64,000 nucleotides of DNA from Pegea sp. RAD2-039 (GCA_034620365.1 JAQGEQ010000071.1:1488001-1552000), one strand, 5' to 3'; shown: positions 10,467-23,089, counted from the first letter of the stretch. Made by a program: numbers and translations. The notes: a model not told the origin generated them from the letters alone.

Positions 10467-13390
10467 GAAAGATGAAGTATATACTTCAACTATAGTTACT
10501 ATAAACAAATTCTTAAGAGCTTTAAGAAATCAAAAAATAATTGGAAAAACTGTCATAACCAAGTTTTTTAAACATAATTAAAAAAAATAAAAACATTAAT
10601 CTGAATAAATAAAAAAAAGAGATTACTTACAAATTAATAACTAAACCACTCATAAAACTCTTTAATGTAAAACAGATTTGGTTAAACATAACAATTTTAA
10701 TTTAATTTTACTATTAAATTCTGATTACTATAACATCAAAATTAAGTTCACAAATATTTAAACTAAATGAATGAAAATGTAAATAAATTTAAGGTGACTT
10801 CATTTGCATTTGCTAAAACATTTTTTCAGATCAATTAAAAACACTAAGTTTAAACTTATTTATTTTATTTAACACATGACTTCAGGTGACAAATTATACA
10901 GCTCCAGCTACAATTAAATATAAGTTATAAATCAAAAAATATAACTAAAAGAACAAATAGAAGAAACTAGAAGTGTTATACATCACTTGTTAACACAATT
11001 TTTAAATCAGATTTTTTAACTCAATTTTAAAAAAGTTAACAAATTTTGATGTAGTGATGGAGTCAAGAAGAATATTCTAAACCTAATTGATAAGTCCACG
11101 AGATACTATCTAAGTTGTTGAGTGGGTTAATTTTGAATGATGAGCATCTGATGAAATATGAAAGATTATGATCTTTAAGGAAATTATTTAAGTTGAGATG
11201 AAGGAAATCATTAATAGTTTTAGATAGTAATATTATAGGTCAGAGACTTGGCATTAACATTTCAAGATTAGGATTATAAGATTATAGAGATTGATCTTTG
11301 TATGAAGAGAAGGGTTGGTGTTGCCACATTCAATGAAAGCTTTACAAGTAAACAAATACTTTTAGTATAGAACAAACTTTATAAAACTTAAATTTCAAAA
11401 AAATATTATAAAAATAATAAATTTTAATAAAAATTCAATAATAAAACTTACAACCAAAAAGGAGTATAACATTTTATGGATATAAATATAATAAGTGTTA
11501 TATAACTTTAAAAAGGAAAACTAACTGGAGAAAATTTTCCAAAGAAATTTTTCCATATTAGCAATTATTATCATTTTGAAGATAATATATAGAAATTTTT
11601 TTAATATATGATAATATATATCATTTCAAATATGTTTTTAAGTAGAAAAAAAACAAAAAAACTAAAATTTTGCAAAATAATTAATTAAATACAATTGATA
11701 CAAAACAACTTTGTTTTAAACAAATTTTACTTTTAAATAGTACACAAAATGTTAAAACAGAAATGAAACCTGCGAGATTAAAAAAATAAACAATTAAATG
11801 TTAATAGCTGAAATTTATAACATGCACAACTTTTGAAAACTTAATAAGATTATTAAAGTAACTTTGAATTGTTTATTGAATTACTGTTTATTGATACGAC
11901 CCTAGACTAGGGCAAATTACGTACAATTATGTCTTATAAATAAAATTATTCAAAATGATAAAAGAACAGTTTCTACAATGTACATTTTTCGTTTTAATAC
12001 AATTTTATAATTCACATCGATAAAAACACAACTGATAGTTTTTAATTATAATAAACTTTTATTTTAAAAACTTCAACTTATGAAAAAATTACAATATCCA
12101 AAGTTCCGGATTTTTAAAACGGCAATAACTACATTACTTCAGGTAAACTTTTAGCATTTTTAAGTTTAGAAAATTTAAGTTTGTGACATATTATATCTAC
12201 ATAATAAACTGCAAGCAGTTATAACCTAAGTTTACTTAGTACTCAATGATGCTTTTTACATTTAGGTAGGACTGTAACAAAATGAATTCCTACACAAAAC
12301 AGCTAGTGTGTTGTTTAGTTACACGATGGTTTCTTGTTTGTAAAAGTACTTAAACGGCTTGTTATATTTTAAATAGCTGAAAATTTTTGTCCGGAAAAGG
12401 AAAAATCCAACTGTTTTAATTCTAAAGTTATTTCCAAGTGAAGAGCTTAACACAGTTTTTAAATAGCTATCAATTAACATATACAATTTTGAAAACTCTG
12501 AGTAAAAGTTGAAACAGTAGAACTAGTAGATCAAATTGAGAAATATTTCTGGTTTGAAAATGTTACTGTAATTTTCAAATAATTAATTATTGGTTATTAT
12601 GCGATAGATAAATGCTGGTTCAGGTTTCAACTTCATTTAGCAGTTCTTACATTGTCATGTAAAAGTTTCGTGAGAGATGAGCTAATATCCATAAAGGAGA
12701 AAAATCAAGAGTATACTCATCATTTTTTGACGATGAATAGGTTGCAAAAGTTCTTTTGTAACCGACACTCTCAGTATTGCTGACCGAATAATTTGTTCTA
12801 TGTAAAGAAATAACAAAACTATGCTTCATTCCATTCTGGAGGATATCAATGCATTTAAGGACACAATAAATTTTAATGATGTCGCGAATAAAAAGCAAGA
12901 AACCTTTTCTCAGGATTGAACTAAGCAATTTGTTGATTATTTTTTCTGAACCCCTAATCAAACTTTATTTATGTAAAGTTATCTTTATTTATATCATTTT
13001 TGATTGTCATTTTAGAGGTTTATTCAGAAATCAAATGTAATGTTAAACAGTTAGCTATGTAAACCATTTCTAAATTTAGGTAAGCATCCAATCAAATAGA
13101 TCTTTGTCTTTCAGATCTCTGCTATCTAGCATGACAGTTATTTTGCAAGTTCTAACCCCATCTTTATGTTCATTGAGGTTGTAGGTTGAGTTAAGAAATC
13201 AACTTTTTCGATGGCGCCAAACTATTAAAATCTCATAAATATAATAAATTCTATCTTTGATAAAAGATTAAAAAGTTTTAAGACTTTTCAAGTAAAGGGT
13301 CCATGTTTAGCCTTTATTCGTTTTCCAAAGCTAGTTAATAATTAACTTTTAGAACTGTTCTTTTCTTAAGACATAGTTTTATTATATATA
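10467..13390. other. Intergenic, nothing recognised
   Basis: About 2.9 kb of A+T-rich DNA between DMAP1 and the hairpin beyond CLYBL. A 104-codon open stretch on the minus strand at 12647-12961 has no family resemblance, and no exon structure was found around it. Bases 11040-11340 are somewhat richer in G+C, without a recognised element. Confidence 0.4.
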
Positions 13391-13482
13391 AAAAATAGAT
13401 GCAACAGATGAGAGTTCAGGAGTACATATATGATTTCATGTAATAAGGACTCCTGAACTGCAATATGTTGCATCCATTTTTT
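13391..13482. ncRNA. Long imperfect hairpin, candidate pre-miRNA or small foldback element
   Basis: The 5' arm (13391-13423) pairs with the 3' arm (13449-13482). GATGCAACA faces TGTTGCATC, and GTTCAGGAGT faces ACTCCTGAAC, both perfectly. A 7x7 internal loop separates the two stems, A/T runs extend the outer stem, and a terminal loop of about 25 nt closes it. Length and shape suit a microRNA precursor, though the internal loop is large. It lies about 225 bases beyond the CLYBL stop codon. I recognise no known miRNA. A miniature foldback transposon is the alternative. Confidence 0.4.
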
Positions 13483-13706
13483 TTCTATCTTGATTTTATA
13501 AAATAATAATATTATTTATAAGAATAAATACTAGCAAGAGAATTATATACGCTTTATTATAGAAAGCACTCTTTTATTATTTAATGGATTGAATCCGAAA
13601 AAAGGTTGTAGAACATTCTGACTAAACTGAATGAAGAACATAGTTGGACATTTAGAATAACATTTTGATGTGTTAATGACAATTGATTTAGTGATAAAAA
13701 AACTTC

Positions 13707-15412
13707 TTAGCTTTTTTCTTGGTTTAGATTTTCAGACATTTGAATAATATTTCGAGCTTGAAGGATAGTCGGCATATCAATCATTTGCCCCATAAAGGTA
13801 AAAACTCCCTTTAAAATAAATTAGATCTCAAATTAATTGTAAAATAGTTAAAAAATAAGAAAACCTGAAAATCAGATTTCTCATATTCGTGAAGAAGTTC
13901 ATTTGCCCATTTGATTTTATCTTTAGTAGGACTAAAAGACTGCTGAACAGTTTCAATTTGACCAGGATGTATAACCTGTTTTCCAGTGAAACCTATTTTG
14001 GCTCCTTGCATGCACTGATGTCTTAATCCTTCAACATCTGAATAAAAAATTACAATAAAATTATCATTTTATCAAAACAATTTTTAATATAGAAAATAAA
14101 CAAACCTTTATAATTGATATAAACCATGTCTATAACCTGTAGTTGAAAAGCTTTTGCATAAGCAACTAGTTTTTGGCGAGCATAAGTCAGCTCTATTGCA
14201 TCATCTGATCTGCTTATCTCTAAATCGGCACAAAAATCATCAGACCCAAAAATAATTCCAGAAATTTGTATGTTTTTAAACTTTAGATTAACATTTGAAG
14301 AACAGATTCCTGCTTCTATAATTTTCTATAAGAAGTGATTTATATTTCAGTTAAAAAAAACTATGATAACATTTATTTCTATTCTTTAACCATTTATTTA
14401 AAACGTTAAAAACTAAAGTTTTCACTAACTATTAACAATTATCAAACCTACCTTTATATTCATAAGACTAACTGCACTTTCACACATAAACAATATATCT
14501 ATTACTTTTTTTTGTTTTTCTTCTATGTTTCTACAGCCTTGATTTATCTCATTACAAACCTATAAAAAAGACTAACTAAAAGAACAATTTTATACTGATA
14601 ATATTTACAACTTAACAATTGAAACATAATTTAAGACTATCAGTAAATGCCAAGTTAGAATTCTAAGTTTAAAGAATTATTTAAAAACATTTAATACTGG
14701 TTAAAAAGTTAAAAAAATTAATTTTAAAATTAAGTAAAATACATTTTGTAAAAATGCCCTAATACAAATTAAGAAAGAAAAACCATCTCATTTATAAAAT
14801 ATATTTTTTACCCAGTTCATTTGCTCGTATGTATCAATCTTAGGAACTGCTATACATGAAGGTAAGATATTCATATCAAAGATTGCCTTTAAATCTTTAG
14901 AAGCCATGTTACTACTAGGAGAATTTATTCTGACCCCAACTTCTCTTTTATAGGATGCTGACAAATCATTGTATCTTTCTGATATCAGTTTTCTTGCTTC
15001 ATCTTTTCTAATATAAATTAAATCAAAATTAAAAAAATAGAACTTTTAAATTCACAACTGCAAAACTTAAAACACAGAATTATCTAATAACTTTGGTAAA
15101 AAAATAATAAAAACTATGATAACTATCTAACTTGCCAATTTTAAGTTTTTTGGTTAAATCAAAATAAGAAACAACTTTAAAAAATTACTTGTCAAAACCT
15201 ACACCATCCTCACAATCAAGAAGAATGCAATCAGCATTTAAAGAAGATATTTTATTTAATTTCTTCTCATCATGACCAGGGACATACATGACAGCTCTTC
15301 TTGGGGTCTTAATCCCTTTCTTTGCTAAGTTATAAAACCTTCTTTGGAAATATTTTCCCAACTGTATATTCAATGAAGAACCATTACAAAAAACTTTATA
15401 TTTTGATAACAT
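13707..15412 (-). CDS. CLYBL: Citramalyl-CoA lyase, mitochondrial (citrate lyase beta-like)
   Basis: CLYBL cleaves citramalyl-CoA to acetyl-CoA and pyruvate in mitochondria, acting in C5-dicarboxylate (itaconate) breakdown and protecting B12 metabolism. Six exons join in phase: 15189-15412, 14812-15007, 14452-14559, 14106-14325, 13865-14037 and 13707-13808. They give 340 residues, the human length. The chosen ATG starts a basic leader typical of mitochondrial import, and a splice acceptor lies upstream of it. Landmarks are RRAVMYVPGHDEKK, the CEDGV metal-site region, GVRINSPSS, FGSDDF (usually GGEDF, so Glu is replaced by Asp), AYAKAFQLQVIDMVYINY, GFTGKQVIHPGQI and the C-terminal MIDMP. The Glu-to-Asp change keeps the charge. 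The gene is divergent from FAM8A1. Confidence 0.95.
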
Positions 15413-15472
15413 TTTAATAAATTCATAAATCTGTGACAAAAAGTCTTTATTTGATTGGAACTCCAAAATTGT

Positions 15473-16981
15473 CTAAAATCAATTTTTCATTTAAACTAGT
15501 AAGCAACAGTAACATTAGATTAAAAAATCAACTTCATAATAAATACTAAATATAATATTTGAAGTTCTCAACAGAATTGAAAAAATACCCAATCAGGGTT
15601 CTTCCCCTCTACTAGAAAGGTATAGAAACGGAAGTTTTATGGCAAGAAAGAATAGATTTAATTAGACAGTTCTTGATGATTTTGAAAATGCTTATTCCGA
15701 ATGAATTCAGCTACAACAAACAAGGCTTACTACGAAAAGTATTTAAATTTATAATAGAAAAATAACAGTGCAACAAATATCGACTAAAATTTGGATAACT
15801 GTAATGCTTTTCATGACGAAAAAACTTGTAACTAATTTAGAATAAAAAAGTTTATTGATTTTTTGATAAATTTACTAGCATAAAAAGCATAATGATAGTA
15901 CCTTTAATTTCATAAGTTATACAGCACTAGAAATTTCTGTAGATTCAACAAATCTTCAAGCTTATAGAACATCATATATAAGAAGTTATTAGAAGCTCAG
16001 GTTTCCTATTTATTTTATAACTCATAGCTTATCTTAACTTAGGTATTAATAATTTTAATAATAGAGTTGTCAAATTGTAAATTTATTCCTAAATTTCTGA
16101 CAATACGTAGATCAACTCAAGAAATGTATTCGAAAACTTTGTCGCATTAAAAAAATCATCCATTGCTCGATCGCAGATAAGTTTCAATTATATGACGAAT
16201 GCGTTTGTATAGAATTAAATATTTTTAAAATATAACAGTCATAAATTAATTATCTTCGATTATTAAATTATAGATGAAAGTAAACTGGTTTTCAAGATTG
16301 CAGATTACAGCTTATTTGACCATAAATCACAGCAAAATTTTGAGCTTTTTATAGCCATTTTTGTACCCAAAATAGTTGTTTTTTTTTTACATGTAAGTCC
16401 TTTAGATTGTTATTAATAAATAATTAAAGTAGTTTTTATTAATTTTTTTACAAGTTTATCTATAAGATATTAAACCAGGTGAAATTAAATTTGAAATTTT
16501 AACATTAAATTGTCAACTTTTCAGCCTAATTTTTTATGTTGCATAGAATAAGAAAAAGTGATATTTTAAATTTTGGTAATCTGTTTAAACAAAGTGTTAG
16601 ATTAATTTATCTTTAACAATTTAGTTTATAAATTCAGTATTACAATTTATTTGTCAAACTGAATATTTCTTAGCATAAGTCATTAATGGAAGTCAGTATT
16701 ATTAAATTAATTAATTTTCTTGAGCACTTTATAATAGGAAAATGTATTAAAAGTTTATACTATTTGAGATAGGTAAGATTATGCCAAGTTTCATTCAGAA
16801 GTATTTTATTTAGAGTATAGCTTTGTTGTGCTTTAACTATTTTCATATTTTTATTTAGATTGAGGTATTTATATAAAGGAATTAAAGCTTAATTAGTACA
16901 TTGTCTACTCATAAAATTATATAAAATGTATTTTTAAGGTTTCAACATTACTGATATATTTAAGTCAATTTTGCGTTTACT
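15473..16981. other. Divergent intergenic region between CLYBL and FAM8A1
   Basis: About 1.5 kb separates the 5' ends of two divergent genes, so it should hold both promoters. It is A+T-rich and I see no clear motif, exon or repeat. Confidence 0.35.
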
Positions 16982-18452
16982 ATGGCTACTGATTGCAAAA
17001 AAGATGAACAAGTAAGTGTTTGAACCCAATTAATTTGAAATTATATTTTGATTTTGTATTTTAATTTTATGTATATACTATAATTTTCTCATTATGTTTT
17101 CATTTATAACATATTTCAGGAAGCTAAAACGCTTTCACCATCTGAAGAATATATGAAGAACTTAAGAACTTGGAAATATAATTATAACATGTATTTGTGG
17201 TCTACATATTTCCAGCAAATTGTTAGTTATAATAATCATTTATTCAAACAAAGGTTGCCTAATTTATCACAACAATCAAATGTAAGTCAAATGATATTTG
17301 TTTGTGATATGAATGTTTTTATATAAAAACATAATCTGAATTATTTTGTTCTAGGATTCACCATTTCAAGCTTCATCAAGCCAACAGCCAATCATATATA
17401 GCCAAAGTAGGTTTCTTATAATCTAGTTCAGATAAAATCAGATATTTCAAATTGATATTTAAACATTTAGTATTCAAACATCTGTTGTATTCAGTTGTTT
17501 TATAAATGTAAAATTATTTAAATTATATTCTTTATAAGCAGTTTTTTGAGTAGTAAACCAAATAATCTTTGTAATGACATTTTTTAGCGTTTGCTCTACC
17601 TTCTTTAACTAGAAGAGTGGTTGCTGAACTTATTGATGCAATGATTCTTATGATTTTCAAAGTGGTAGTTTTATGGATATTTAAAGTTTCAACTGAACTT
17701 ATGTAAGTGATTAGTTAATAAAGTTAATGACCTTTCACTGTTAAATTGCATTATTAAGTAAAACAAAAAACTAGAAAATTTAAATTAATTTTTTTAATTG
17801 GATTTTAAAGTGGTTTCTATTTATGATGAAGTGCTCTTAATCATTTGTAAAATGCTCTTCAATAAAAACGTTAGCTTCTGCTTCTTTTTTATTTTTAACT
17901 TATTTTTCTCAAGAAATAGTGAAATGGTTTACAACTTTCTGATTGGCGATTATATCTTTCATGATGGTGACATGTTTTCAGAAGACGAGTTCTTGTTGAT
18001 GTTGATTTCTGCCTTTTTAAATAGAATACTTGCTTGTTTTTATGAGGTTAGTTTATTAAAATTTATGCTAGAAATGAAAGTTTAGATTTCTAATCAAAGT
18101 TTTGTAGTATTACTTTATTAAACAACATGGATATACTATCGGAAAACGACTGTTAAGTTTAAAGGTGGTTCAATGTTCACTTATTACTCGTAACCAAGAA
18201 GGTGATGTCCATTTTTATACAGTTCATCCAGGAGGTCAAGTTTCAACAAATAGGTGATCTTTCAAGTTCAAATTTTATCTGCTTTTCACTAAACAAAATT
18301 AATTTTTCAGTTCTTGGCTCCGAGCTTCATTTAAAAATCTTTCAATTGCCTTTCTTATTCCATCATCTTTTACAGCTCTTTTTAATTCTGACAAAAGAAC
18401 ATCTTACGATATATTTTCTAAAACAATTGTTGTACGAACTCAGAACATTTAA
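16982..18452 (+). CDS. FAM8A1: FAM8A1-like RDD-domain membrane protein
   Basis: FAM8A1 is an ER multi-pass protein that binds HRD1 in the ER-associated degradation complex. Seven exons follow GT-AG rules with consistent phases, giving about 259 residues. Exon 1 starts at 16982. Later exons begin near 17120, 17355, 17588, 17916, 18106 and 18310, and the stop is at 18450-18452. The N-terminal part contains SPSEEYMKNLRTWKY and a Gln/Ser-rich linker. The RDD region starts at ALPSLTRRVVAELIDAMILM (the RR...D pair), followed by hydrophobic segments, KQHGYTIGKRLLSLKVV and a final membrane segment with FKNLSIAFLIPSSF. The ending NSDKRTSYDIFSKTIVV is typical of the family. Human FAM8A1 is longer at its N-terminus, so this copy is compact. 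It converges with the ODF3 gene. Confidence 0.88.
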
Positions 18453-18993
18453 AGAAAACAATATATCTCCAACAATTTCTTCTACTTAAAATTTTCTTCT
18501 TTCTAACTTTAACAGATGTTTGTTGAAGCTGAAGTAATGAACAAAGTTTCTTTCATTATTTTATTGACAATACAATTCTGCGATCAAATAAAACTGATTT
18601 CATAATCTAACAAATTAGTAAACTTGTAAATTTACATACTTACAATGAATTTCTACGACTCTACATTTTGATTTTTACTGGTTACATCACTTAGAGATAA
18701 GATTTTATGGCTAAAAGTTAATATTTTCAAAAATGTTTACAACTCATGCTGGTAATTTACAACAAACTATTTACAATCATGAAATTATATAACATGAAAT
18801 ATTTTGATAGTAGGTAAGATTGTTTAGTATATAAATCAATTAAGATGTTTGCTAAAATTGGACGTTTTAGATGGCTGTGAAGTTCAAGACAAACTATTTA
18901 AAAGTATATGGCAGTTAAATTTCACAGTTTCACTTAGGTTACATTTTTACATGCTATAAATCTAAAACCTTAACTTGATATTTCTTCACAAAT
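18453..18993. other. Convergent 3' flanks of FAM8A1 and ODF3
   Basis: About 540 bases hold the 3' ends of two convergent genes. AATAAA occurs at about 18587 on the plus strand. No further exon is seen. Confidence 0.4.
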
Positions 18994-19080
18994 TCAATTA
19001 ACTTTTTGGAGTGGTGCAGTATATTCTGAATGTCGAATACCAAATGAATACTTAGGTGCAATCCGCCTGCTAATATAAAC
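18994..19080 (-). other. ODF3: ODF3 alternative terminal exon, distal version
   Basis: Follows a consensus acceptor (TTTTCAG), starts in phase 0 and encodes 28 residues plus a stop, including APKYSFGIRHSEYTAPL. This is the version closer to the usual family C-terminus. It duplicates the function of the exon at 19815-19910. Confidence 0.75.
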
Positions 19081-22000
19081 CTGAAAATAAGAACAAACTT
19101 AGTAATCGAACAATCCTAAGTTATGTTGATTGAAGTATTAGACCTCTTTCTGCTGTTCTATTATTGTTTTCAAGTACAAGTAAGATTTCATTCATCGCAG
19201 TAAACAAACCTGGTTTTAGTATCAGTTCCAATTAAAAATGGGCCAAACCTTTTTAGGTAAATATCTTTCAAGTTGATAACTTAATAAAAGCTAAATACCA
19301 CATGAGCTACAACAAATGTTTCAGACGAGAACAAAAGATTTAAGTTAAGAAAACATCTTTGATAATATTTTCCTAGCTGTTTAATCATTTATTGAATAGT
19401 AGAAACATTTTGTTGCTTTAGGTTTTGTCTTAAAACCTTATTTAACAATCAACTAAATAAATATTGATGTATAAAGTACATTATAAGAAGTTACTGCGTC
19501 AGTAACTGATGCTGCTTTATTCTGTGCTATTTAGGACTTAAATAATTTATAAAATGTATGTGAATAGTTTTTAAAGTATTTGAAATCTATAGACTGCAAC
19601 ATCCAAGCCCCATTTAACATGATTTACAGATTTTTATAAAAATATCGTATTTAAAACAAAGATACAAAAGTAACATCAATAACTGCTCTTGATTTAAGTG
19701 TCTTTAAACTTCTTAATTTATTAGCGCTTAATTTACTTGTAACTTTAAATAAAAACTATCAGAACATGTGTTAATGTTATTCCTGTTCTATATTCTTTTC
19801 TTTCAGCTAACTATTCAGCAATTATCATAATCTGTTCTTGGTAATCCTGCATAAGGCGTATGACGAATACCAAATGAGTATTTAGGAGTATATTTTCCTA
19901 TCTCATAAACCTGAAATGTTGGATAAAATTAGTTTTTCATAAAACTTTTCACTGAAAATAAATATTAACTTATCTCTAAATAATTTAACTTGAAGTCTAA
20001 TACTGGATTTTCAATTTAAATGCAACAGCTTTGATTCTTACTTTTTCTGGTTGATGGGCTCCAGGTCCAGGTATTCTTAACTTTGTGTCCGGAGGATGGT
20101 TCCTTCCTGTCATACTATAAATAGGATCACGCCTCTTGTAGATTGTCGGAGATGTTATATGATAAGTAGCAGGACCAGGAGACTGAGAGAAAACAAAACA
20201 TGTTTTAATTACTAGCTCTGATGGAAGCAATACATCTTGATGTAATTAAAAACCTTTTTCAGTTGATTCGCAAGCAAGAAATTAATGAGTTATTGATCTA
20301 ATAAATTATACAGCAAGCACTAAAAACAACAACAGACTAAAAGATCTGGAAATTTGAAGAAATTGTTCAAAACATTGAAATAGAGTACTGTATATGTAAG
20401 ATTTAAATAATTTCACCAAACCACTTTATTCTATCATTAATAAATCACTTTGCTTTTACTATTTAACTATCTCTTACATTGCTCTAAATAAAACTCATTG
20501 TTTATTTGATTTTATTCTAACATTGAGGCATTTAATTAAAAGGATTTAATCCATGTTTTAATTAAACTTCTGGTTTGATATGGTTAAATTTAACTGGTTT
20601 TATGAGCGGAGAAAAACATCTCTTAACAGCTTGCGTATAAGAAGTTGAATTGTTTGTAATTTTCCTTAATTAATCTGAGCTACTGTTTTACCAACCGCAT
20701 ATATCTGTCTGACTTCTCTCCTTGAAGTTAGCGAGTACTTTGGGGAATCACCTAGAAAAGCTCGCAAACCATATGCTGCAGGTCCTAAATGAAATAAATA
20801 GAATCTGAAGAGTTGACTAATTATTGAATAGTATCTCTTGCTGCTAACTCTGTATCTACAATACTGAATATTCACGAAAACTAAAAACTAGTTTCAAGCA
20901 GTTAAAAATAAAATCATTAGCGACGTAATCCTACAAAACCTAAAAAAAATCGAAATTGATTTGAGAAAGCTGAAAGAAAAAATCAGAAGATTTATCAAAA
21001 CAACTAATTCTAAGCATGCTTCTACAAAATATCAGATGATAAAATTTCCCTTTCAAGTAAGATTAGATGCATTTATTTATGAGTTGTGCTGAATTTCTGA
21101 GCTTTTTATCACTACTAGCAGTCAACCCACCCTAGCCAAATCTTGGAGAAAACTTCCAGTATAGCTTCTACCAAGCATAGAATAATGTGGAGTTTTTTCC
21201 ATGGATTTACTAAGATCAGGTAAACTATAAGCACTAGGACCTGTTTACAGAAAGTTATATTATGTCGAGAAGACTTTAAAGGTTTGCTTCACCGCCAAAA
21301 GCAAAAACAAGTTTGGTAATACCATTTCTAGACCAGCCTACTCGTAAAAGGTTTATACATAAAACATGCAAACATGTTAGAAAAGCAAGCAAGGGTGTAC
21401 AGCTCATATTTCAGAATCTGTACAAGCTATTCTCAGGTCTTGACTGACTTTTTTTAGATCTTGGTGAAACGAACCGATCGACTTTCTACCAACAATTGTA
21501 TAACATGGTAAAGACGATCTACCTATAGCATTAGGACCATTGACTGTGGGCAGCATATATGCAGCAGCTCCTGTGATTTTGATTTTGAGATTTTGGATTT
21601 AATTTAACAAATTGATTTTAGCGTTTAACTGTTTTCCCCATATGCTTTTTGTACATGAGAGCTAATATTTTTATGAATTTAAAGAACAAAATGGAGTAAA
21701 AGTTTGAATAGAATGGAATATAACTGCGAAGATTTTTACGGTTGATGGTTAGCATTTTTCAATAAATAATACTTAAACACAAGAATTGAATCTTTAAATA
21801 CCTGGACTATGATCAGTTTTTGCTAACTTAGTTCTTCCATGCAAAGTGTAACATGGCGGAGATCGATAAGCTGCTTTTCCTGATTTTTCTGGACTGTAGG
21901 TACCTACAACAGAAAATTATACAATGCAGAAAATCATATGGTTTTTAAAATCAAGTTAAAAGCTGTACAGAAATATATAAAAATTAACAAAGAAGAAGTT

Positions 22001-23089
22001 TTTACAGCAAAATCATAAAAAAATCCTTTTATCAGTCCGTTAATTATTTAAGTCATTGGTGTATAAATGGTACCATTTATTTAAATTGGTACCAAGATAG
22101 TTTTTCAGGTGCAATGTACACATTAAGTGCGTTATTGGCGTCATAAGCTATTAAGCACAAGATATTTATGTAAACAGTATAAAGAAGGTGATTTCTAAGA
22201 AGAGGATTAGTTTTGTACTAATCAAATTGCTTGATTGTGCAAATTAAATTTTTTCACCGTAACTGGCCAATACACCATTCTAATGAAGGTTAGTAGAACG
22301 TCAGACACAAATATCAAGTAATGAAATAAATGAAAATTGAAGACATACCAGGTCCAGGGAATTTTGCAAGTGATGAAGTTCTCATTCTACTTTTTAATGT
22401 GTAGACCGGAGCACCGTCTTTGCCAAAACGGGTCATTAAGGCTGGAACTTTATAAATTGGACCAGGGCTAAAATTTTCATTAGACAAAGGTTTTAGTCTT
22501 CCACCGAAACTATACGCAGGCATCTTTTGTTTTCTGGCATCATGGAATTGATAGCCTATAAATTGAACCAATAATATTAAATTTTATTTTTTAGGTTACA
22601 TCTATGCTTAAATATTTAAGGAAAAGTTTGTATAAAAGAAAAGAATTTAACAGTTGATGTACTAAATTTGAGCAATTTTTGAAAAAAAGTAAAATTATTT
22701 TAATATTTTTTCATGCTTGATTTATTCTAATACATTATCAATATAAATTATTAGTAGTATAAATATTCAATTTCAATATAAAATCCTAATCAAATTCATC
22801 AATTTTGTTATTTTGTAACTGGCAAAAATCACCCAAGAAACCATTTTGAAGTTTATAAAAATTATATTATAAATTTTAAACAGATAATAAATTGCTCTTA
22901 TTAAACTCTGCCAACATTATAAGTAATATAACAGTTTATTGTAAAATACTTGTTTTAGTAACAAGAATAAAAAATATTACCAGTTGATCCTGGAATCAAA
23001 TATTTAGGACCAGGTGATTGAAAGTGGGCCATTATAGGACCAATAGGTCGATGTGGTCTCCAATCTCCAACATATTTATTGTCAGCCAT
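18994..23089 (-). CDS. ODF3: Outer dense fiber protein 3-like SHIPPO-repeat protein with alternative exons
   Basis: ODF3/CIMAP proteins have PGP-type SHIPPO repeats and sit on or in microtubules of sperm tails and cilia. Constant exons are 22981-23089 (starts MADNKYVGDWRPHRPIGPIM), 22349-22555, 21802-21903 and 20042-20182. One of three versions of exon 4 (21449-21570, 21131-21240, 20684-20784) and one of two terminal exons (19815-19910, 18994-19080) complete the frame. With the first exon-4 version and the 19815-19910 terminal exon the product is 258 residues, against about 254 in human. Landmarks are SPGPKYLIPG, FSPGPIYKVPALMTRFGKDG, SPGPATYHITSP, PGPGAHQPEK and a C-terminal PKYSFGIRH. Phases at every junction agree. 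Which variants are used cannot be seen here; they might be selected by tissue or cilium type. Confidence 0.9.
19815..19910 (-). other. ODF3: ODF3 alternative terminal exon, proximal version
   Basis: Follows an acceptor (ATTTCAG), starts in phase 0 and encodes 31 residues plus a stop, including TPKYSFGIRHTPYAGLP. The two terminal exons share the V-Y start and the PKYSFGIRH core but differ at both ends, as expected of an old exon duplication. Confidence 0.75.
20684..20784 (-). other. ODF3: ODF3 exon 4, version c
   Basis: An exon of 101 nt with acceptor CATTTAG and donor GTAGCT. It enters in phase 1, leaves in phase 0 and encodes GPAAYGLRAF followed by DSPKYSLTSRR. Its donor is the weakest of the three versions and its C-terminal half is the most diverged, so it could be a specialised or decaying copy. 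Confidence 0.6.
21131..21240 (-). other. ODF3: ODF3 exon 4, version b
   Basis: An exon of 110 nt with acceptor TAAACAG and donor GTGGGT, phase 1 to phase 0. It encodes GPSAYSLPDL, HYSMLGRSYTGSFLQDLAR. The GRS-x-x-GSF-x-(D/E)DL block matches the corresponding repeat in ODF3 proteins. Confidence 0.7.
21449..21570 (-). other. ODF3: ODF3 exon 4, version a
   Basis: An exon of 122 nt with acceptor ATCACAG and donor GTCAGT, phase 1 to phase 0. It encodes GAAAYMLPTVNGPNAIGRSS, then CYTIVGRKSIGSFHQDLKK. It keeps the most complete family repeat, including the LP-x-V-x-GPN stretch, so I take it as the likely ancestral version. Confidence 0.7.

Noticed and set aside
12647..12961. A 104-codon open stretch on the minus strand
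   Set aside because: No family resemblance, no exon signals around it and A+T-biased composition; likely chance.
15413..15466. Upstream extension of the CLYBL frame
   Set aside because: It has no ATG and begins right after a splice acceptor. The next ATG (15412) starts a good mitochondrial leader and gives exactly the family length.
17798..18085. A 95-codon open frame read as a gene on its own
   Set aside because: Only the part after the acceptor near 17915 is coding, as an exon of FAM8A1; the rest is flanking intron.
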